64,000 nt of DNA from Klebsormidium nitens (Eukaryota; Streptophyta; Klebsormidiophyceae; Klebsormidiales; Klebsormidiaceae). Each line of letters opens with the position of its first letter. Position 1 is the stretch's first letter. The position numbers and the translations under genes are program-made. The stretch spans positions 32,294 through 96,293 of the forward strand of contig DF237287.1 of assembly GCA_000708835.1 (NCBI GenBank), in the 5' to 3' direction. Below are positions 60,022 through 64,000 of the stretch, piece after piece. The notes beneath the pieces were generated by a model. The model was not told the DNA's origin. It searched no databases and saw only the letters and a list, made by a program, of their open reading frames with translations.

Positions 60022-63000
60022 TCAGACCCGTACCGTTTTCGCACTTTGCTTCAGCTTCTTCTTCGCCCCTAGTGCGCCTCCCTTCCCGGCCTTCTTCCCC
60101 GGGCTCAGCACCCCCCTCCCCCTCCCAACCGCAGCTGGCGCCCCCGGCCCTTGCCCCCCCGGCAGGGGAAATTGACCGCCCGCCCACTGCCCGGGGGTAA
60201 GCGGAGCACCTTGCGCAACACTCTCCTGGAACCCCCCGAATGCAGCCGTGCCTTGCAGGGGGTGCCCGCCGGCAGGGAAGGCGCCCCCCGGAACCGCGGG
60301 AAACAGGCTTTCGGCAGTCGGCGTGGGCGAGACTCCAAACGCGGTGTCGGACGTTCGGACCCGTTTGACGGCTGGGGCGGGGTCTGGCTCGGAATCGCTG
60401 GCGGGCCGTTTTGCGGACGGCGGGTGCGGCGGGGGGGCTTGGGCTGGTTGGGCGTGCCACATCTGGTCCATCATTGGCTGCGTGAGCAACGATGTTTGCA
60501 CGTCAAACGTTGGGACTACTCATAAGCTTTCTGCTGAACGGCAGGGACTGGACATAGGAAGGCATGTCGATTCCTCCTGTCTTTATACGCCCATCAGTTG
60601 AAGGCGGGAGCAGCAAAATTGCAGGGAAGAGAGCGTCAATGCAGCACCCTTGGAACGAGTCGAGCGGCCACGAGAGATCTATATGAGAAGAGGTCTCATA
60701 CACTCAAAATTATTTTGTCACTTTCTATCAATTCCACAATCACCTGATGTGGCACTTTACGGATATCAAGTCATGGAAGCAACCCCCTTTAAAGGCGCGC
60801 CCGCACGTCGCCGCTTGAAAAAACCATGGCCTCGGTTTCACCTTCGGCAAACCGCCTCGGACAGCAGTAACGAGCACTTTGCACTTCGGACCGCGCGTCG
60901 TTCGCTTTGCTTTAGAGATCCAGATTCACCATTGCGGATCAACGTTGCAAGTAACAAGCCCAGTCCTGAACGCTTCCCATTCGTTACAATGAGGGAAGCA
61001 AGAACCTCAGGCTCTTTATCAAGTCCTGAAGAACGGACAAGTGACAACTTCCGAAACCTGCTTTGAGGATTCTACGAGGATCGCCCGCATCAGCTACAAG
61101 AGTCCTTCATGCGTCTCCAGACGAGGGAGGTAACCAAGCCTAAAAGTAACGGTTCCAGGAACGCAAACTCACCTTGCGCCGGATCGCCTCCTGCGACGCA
61201 TGCTGCTTTGCCACCTTCTTGGACGGGCCCGAGGCAACCGCGACCGGGACCCCGTCCACCTTGACCTGAAACGTGAACGTCTTCTTGTGGGGGGGTCCCT
61301 CTGACGCGAGCTCCTCAAACTCGACGGCCTGCCCGTGGTAAACGTTACGGACTTCCTGCATGGGGGGCGGCCGGGAAGGGCGGGGGGCGTTTTGCTGCCC
61401 AGGAACGGGATGCGGGGGGGCGGGGTGGCCCTGGTTGGGGAGACCGGGGAGAGGTACCGGCCTGGACCAGGAAAGGAGCGTAGCGTTAGAAATGTGGATT
61501 CAATAGGATGCACCACGAAGCATTTTTTCCTTCAGGAAAAGCGATGGTGGCGAAAACGAGCACAGCTTTTCTGGAAAGCGCATCTACTTGTAAGGACGTG
61601 CTTCTAGAAGCGTGTCTAGATTTCCGTATTCCTTGATTGTCGAAGCCTCTTGGTAGCACGCTGTTCATTTCGTAACATGCGATGAAGCAATTACCCGTAC
61701 TCTGCCCTGAAGTTGCCGGGACGCGAAACCTTTTGTGAAGTACGTGTGATTCGGGGGGGTTTGTGCGGAGTCGCTCCGACCTCCTACGGAAATGTGAGAG
61801 CGCCACAGAATGCACGCATCGCAGCCCGTAAGGCGTCCTACACGTCCGCAACTATCGGCAACCAAAGAAAGATATGGCAAATGCAACCTCGATAAAGTAA
61901 CAACGAGCTCCGGCTGCTCACCTGGACCCCCCCTGGCCCTGCAGCATCTCCAGCACCTGCCGCGCGCCGTTGTGCTTCGCCAACCGCTTGTTCGGCCCGT
62001 GCCCCTCCCCAACCACCCGCCCCTGCATCAGCACCTGCGCCGTGACCGGCGGACCGTTCGCCACCTTGATGAACCGGTACGTAACGTCCCGCCCCATGCT
62101 CCGCCCGAGCGTGTGCAGTTCCGTTAGCACCTCCCGCTTCCCGTTCCCTGGCTTTGCCGATCCCGTTTCCGCGTCAAACCCCGGGGCCCCGCTCGTGCCC
62201 GGCTGGTCCTCGCCGTAGCTGTCATCCGCCAGCGCCCGGAAGTCGAGGCCGCCGAACAAGGCCCCGGCCGCGGCCTGCGCGCCAAACGGCCCGTCCGACG
62301 CCGCGAAGCTCATCGGCTCGTCCGAACTCGGCGCGGGCTCTTCGTCCATAGGCTCCACCGACGCGCTCCGGCTCGACGGGATCGAAGGGATCCCTCCGTC
62401 GTCCCCGCTCGCCAGGGCACCTTCCTCCTCGCTAAGCAGCTCCCCCTCCTCGACGCCCCCTTCGACAGCCGCTTCCGCTTCCTCCCGCTGCTTGGCCCTC
62501 TCCTGCGCGCGCGCTCGCTCCGCGGACGAACCCGACGAGAACGACCCGCCCTCCTCCCCGCTGGGGTAGTCCTCCGCGCCGCCGCCCGCCTCTAGTTCGT
62601 CGCCGGAGTCCTTACCGCCTTCGGAACCGTTACCGCCCTCGAACGGCTCCTCGTCGTCCACTTCCGGCTCCGATGGATCGTCGCTTCCGCTCCGGTCGTC
62701 TGCCGGCTCGACGTGATCGGGAGGAAATTGATGTTGCACCCGGGGCGACGGCCGAGCCTCCCAGAGTCCTGGCATGCCTGGGGGAAGTGCGCGGGGGAAG
62801 CCTCGGGGGGAAGGGAGCACGGGGCCGCCGCGCGGGGAGGGCAATCGGCCACCGAGCATGGGGAAGTGAGGTGGCTGGTTCTGCAGCGACAGACGACTCG
62901 AAATTTAGTCTGAGCCCTTATATCTGGTGCATAAGTCAACATCCACTAGAAGCAAAAAATGTGCTTTTAGGAATCTTGTTCTATCGAAAGGTCCACTTCG

Positions 63001-64000
63001 ACGGGAGTCTGCCCGGCTTGTGCAGTAATGAAAAGCAATGCTCAGCCTTTGGCACGCTGCAAGCGTGCTTCTTCAAATCGGACGACTCGTTCGAACTCAA
63101 AAAATGGATGTACGGATTGGTTGGGTATATCAACAACTGCGAGAGCTGACGCAAAGTGACCTGTGAGACCTGCGACTCGTGCGAGTACGAGAAGCCTAGC
63201 CACAAACGAACCTTGAGTGTACGAAATCTTTGAAGCAAACTGCTGAACCGGGCAGTACCGACGGACTCAAGGGGCCCGGACAAAACCTCATCAAACAAAC
63301 AGGAACATTTCCAGACAGAGACTTACATACGAAACGAAGCACCCATTCATTTACAGGGCTTGCAGACGTCAACCCAGTTACAGCCAAGCGCTTACAGCCT
63401 TCTGAGACGGACAACCGCAAGTGGAGAACTCCCCCACGTCTGTCGGTCCGGGAGGAATACCCGTTCCACGATGAATTTGTTCTCCGAGACCAGTCAGTTC
63501 ATATGGAACGAAGCGTGACCCCCTTGTAGGGCTTGTTCTTGAGCTCCTCACGTCACAAGAAGCGCAACCCCCCTTGAGTATCTTCTGCCGCTGCTCCTGA
63601 AAGACTAGTCGTCGACAATACGACTTACTTTAAAACCAGACGCTAACGACAAAACGAAGCGCGCTTTACCTGTTGCAGGGCCTGTTGCAGACGCGCCTGC
63701 TTTAAAACCAGACACTAACGACACAACGAAGCGTGACCCACCTGTAGGGCCTGTTGCAGGCGCGCCTGCTCCTTGAGCTCCTTCTGCCGCTGCTCGTGGG
63801 AGAATAGTCGTCAACGCTACAAGCTCTCAAAGACCAGTCAAAGAGAATAAGCCGAAGCGCGACCCACCTGTAGGGCTTGTTGCAGCCGCGCCTGCTCCTT
63901 GAGCTCCTTCTGCCGCTGCTCCTGCTGCTGCTGCAGCCCCTGCACCTGCTGCATCATTGCCTGCAGCGCCCCGGCTGTCGCCGGCCGCGGCCCGGGGGGC
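60022..64000 (-). CDS. Protein with two dsRNA-binding domains, C-terminal part (5' truncated)
   Basis: Exons in translation order: 64000-63868 (continues off the window), 62880-61922, 61461-61173, 60477-60022; all junctions are GT-AG and in phase. The first visible exon is Gln-rich and helical (QQQQEQRQKELKEQARLQQA). The next begins Pro-rich, has a long acidic Ser/Glu/Asp stretch, and ends in dsRBD 1 (ELHTLGRSMGRDVTYRF up to GHGPNKRLAKHNGARQVLEM). dsRBD 2 follows (VYHGQAVEFEELASEG up to GPSKKVAKQHASQEAI). Both keep the C-terminal KKxAK-type helix that contacts the RNA phosphate backbone. The tail is Pro/Gly-rich with a basic patch (KKAGKGGALGAKKKLK) that may be a nuclear localisation signal. 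Candidates are a CPL1/2-type CTD phosphatase, whose dsRBDs are C-terminal, or another nuclear dsRNA-binding protein. The upstream sequence is needed to decide. Confidence 0.85.
63320..63925 (-). repeat. Four to six copies of an exon end plus donor in the dsRBD gene
   Basis: On the plus strand, the segment gcgacccacctgtagggctt, gttgcagccgcgcctgctcc, ttgagctccttctgccgctg at 63859-63920 is the true exon end. A near-identical copy is at 63735-63799, a shorter one at 63655-63701, a broken one at 63510-63600, and an older one near 63320-63370. A linking segment (tttaaaaccagac.ctaacgac.aaacgaag) is itself present twice. Several copies retain the donor (ac|ctg on this strand). Confidence 0.9.

Noticed and set aside
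1..64000. CRISPR arrays, bacterial operons, prophage or viral genes.
   Set aside because: The window is intron-rich nuclear plant-lineage DNA; no regularly spaced direct repeats with unique spacers and no viral hallmark proteins were seen.

Overview
This is a nuclear eukaryotic window from the green-plant lineage, most likely a streptophyte alga; Klebsormidium is my best guess, which is inference rather than a database result. The evidence is many short exons with canonical GT-AG introns, moderately GC-rich coding sequence, and gene families with plant-type layouts: a PRT6-like N-recognin, a CLC antiporter, a SAP-domain PARP2, COP9 signalosome subunit 3, and secreted proteins with an allene-oxide-cyclase/dirigent-type barrel. 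Two runs of N (793-962 and 22934-22978) are assembly gaps.

Nine protein-coding genes could be rebuilt exon by exon. From left to right they are: the 3' part of a PRT6/UBR E3 ubiquitin ligase (+), phosphomannomutase (-), TRM5 tRNA m1G37 methyltransferase (-), a CLC chloride/proton exchanger (+), PARP2 (-), CSN3 (+), a secreted two-barrel AOC/dirigent-like protein (-), its single-barrel paralogue (+), and the C-terminal part of a protein with two dsRNA-binding domains (-, running off the right edge). Summed exon lengths are in frame for all seven complete genes (predicted 248, 607, 850, 616, 431, 362 and 232 aa).

Except for PMM and TRM5, neighbours alternate between tail-to-tail and head-to-head. 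The head-to-head spacers are TRM5/CLC (1.5 kb), PARP2/CSN3 (0.6 kb) and the two barrel genes (2.2 kb). The genes do not form one pathway. PRT6, CSN3 and PARP2 belong to protein turnover and genome-stress control; PMM and TRM5 are housekeeping enzymes; CLC is a membrane transporter.

Two things stand out. First, many introns carry decayed tandem copies of the adjoining exon edge together with its splice site. At least nine such arrays occur in six of the nine genes, so this looks like a general process in this genome. Second, the two head-to-head secreted genes share a six-cysteine module (C-x9/11-C-x9-CC-x3-C-x9-C) in front of one or two barrel domains, with matching exon phases in every barrel. 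I do not recognise this architecture as a named family. A pair of about 160-bp MITE-like elements with inverted termini, a minisatellite, and a GTACC-rich intergenic island complete the picture.
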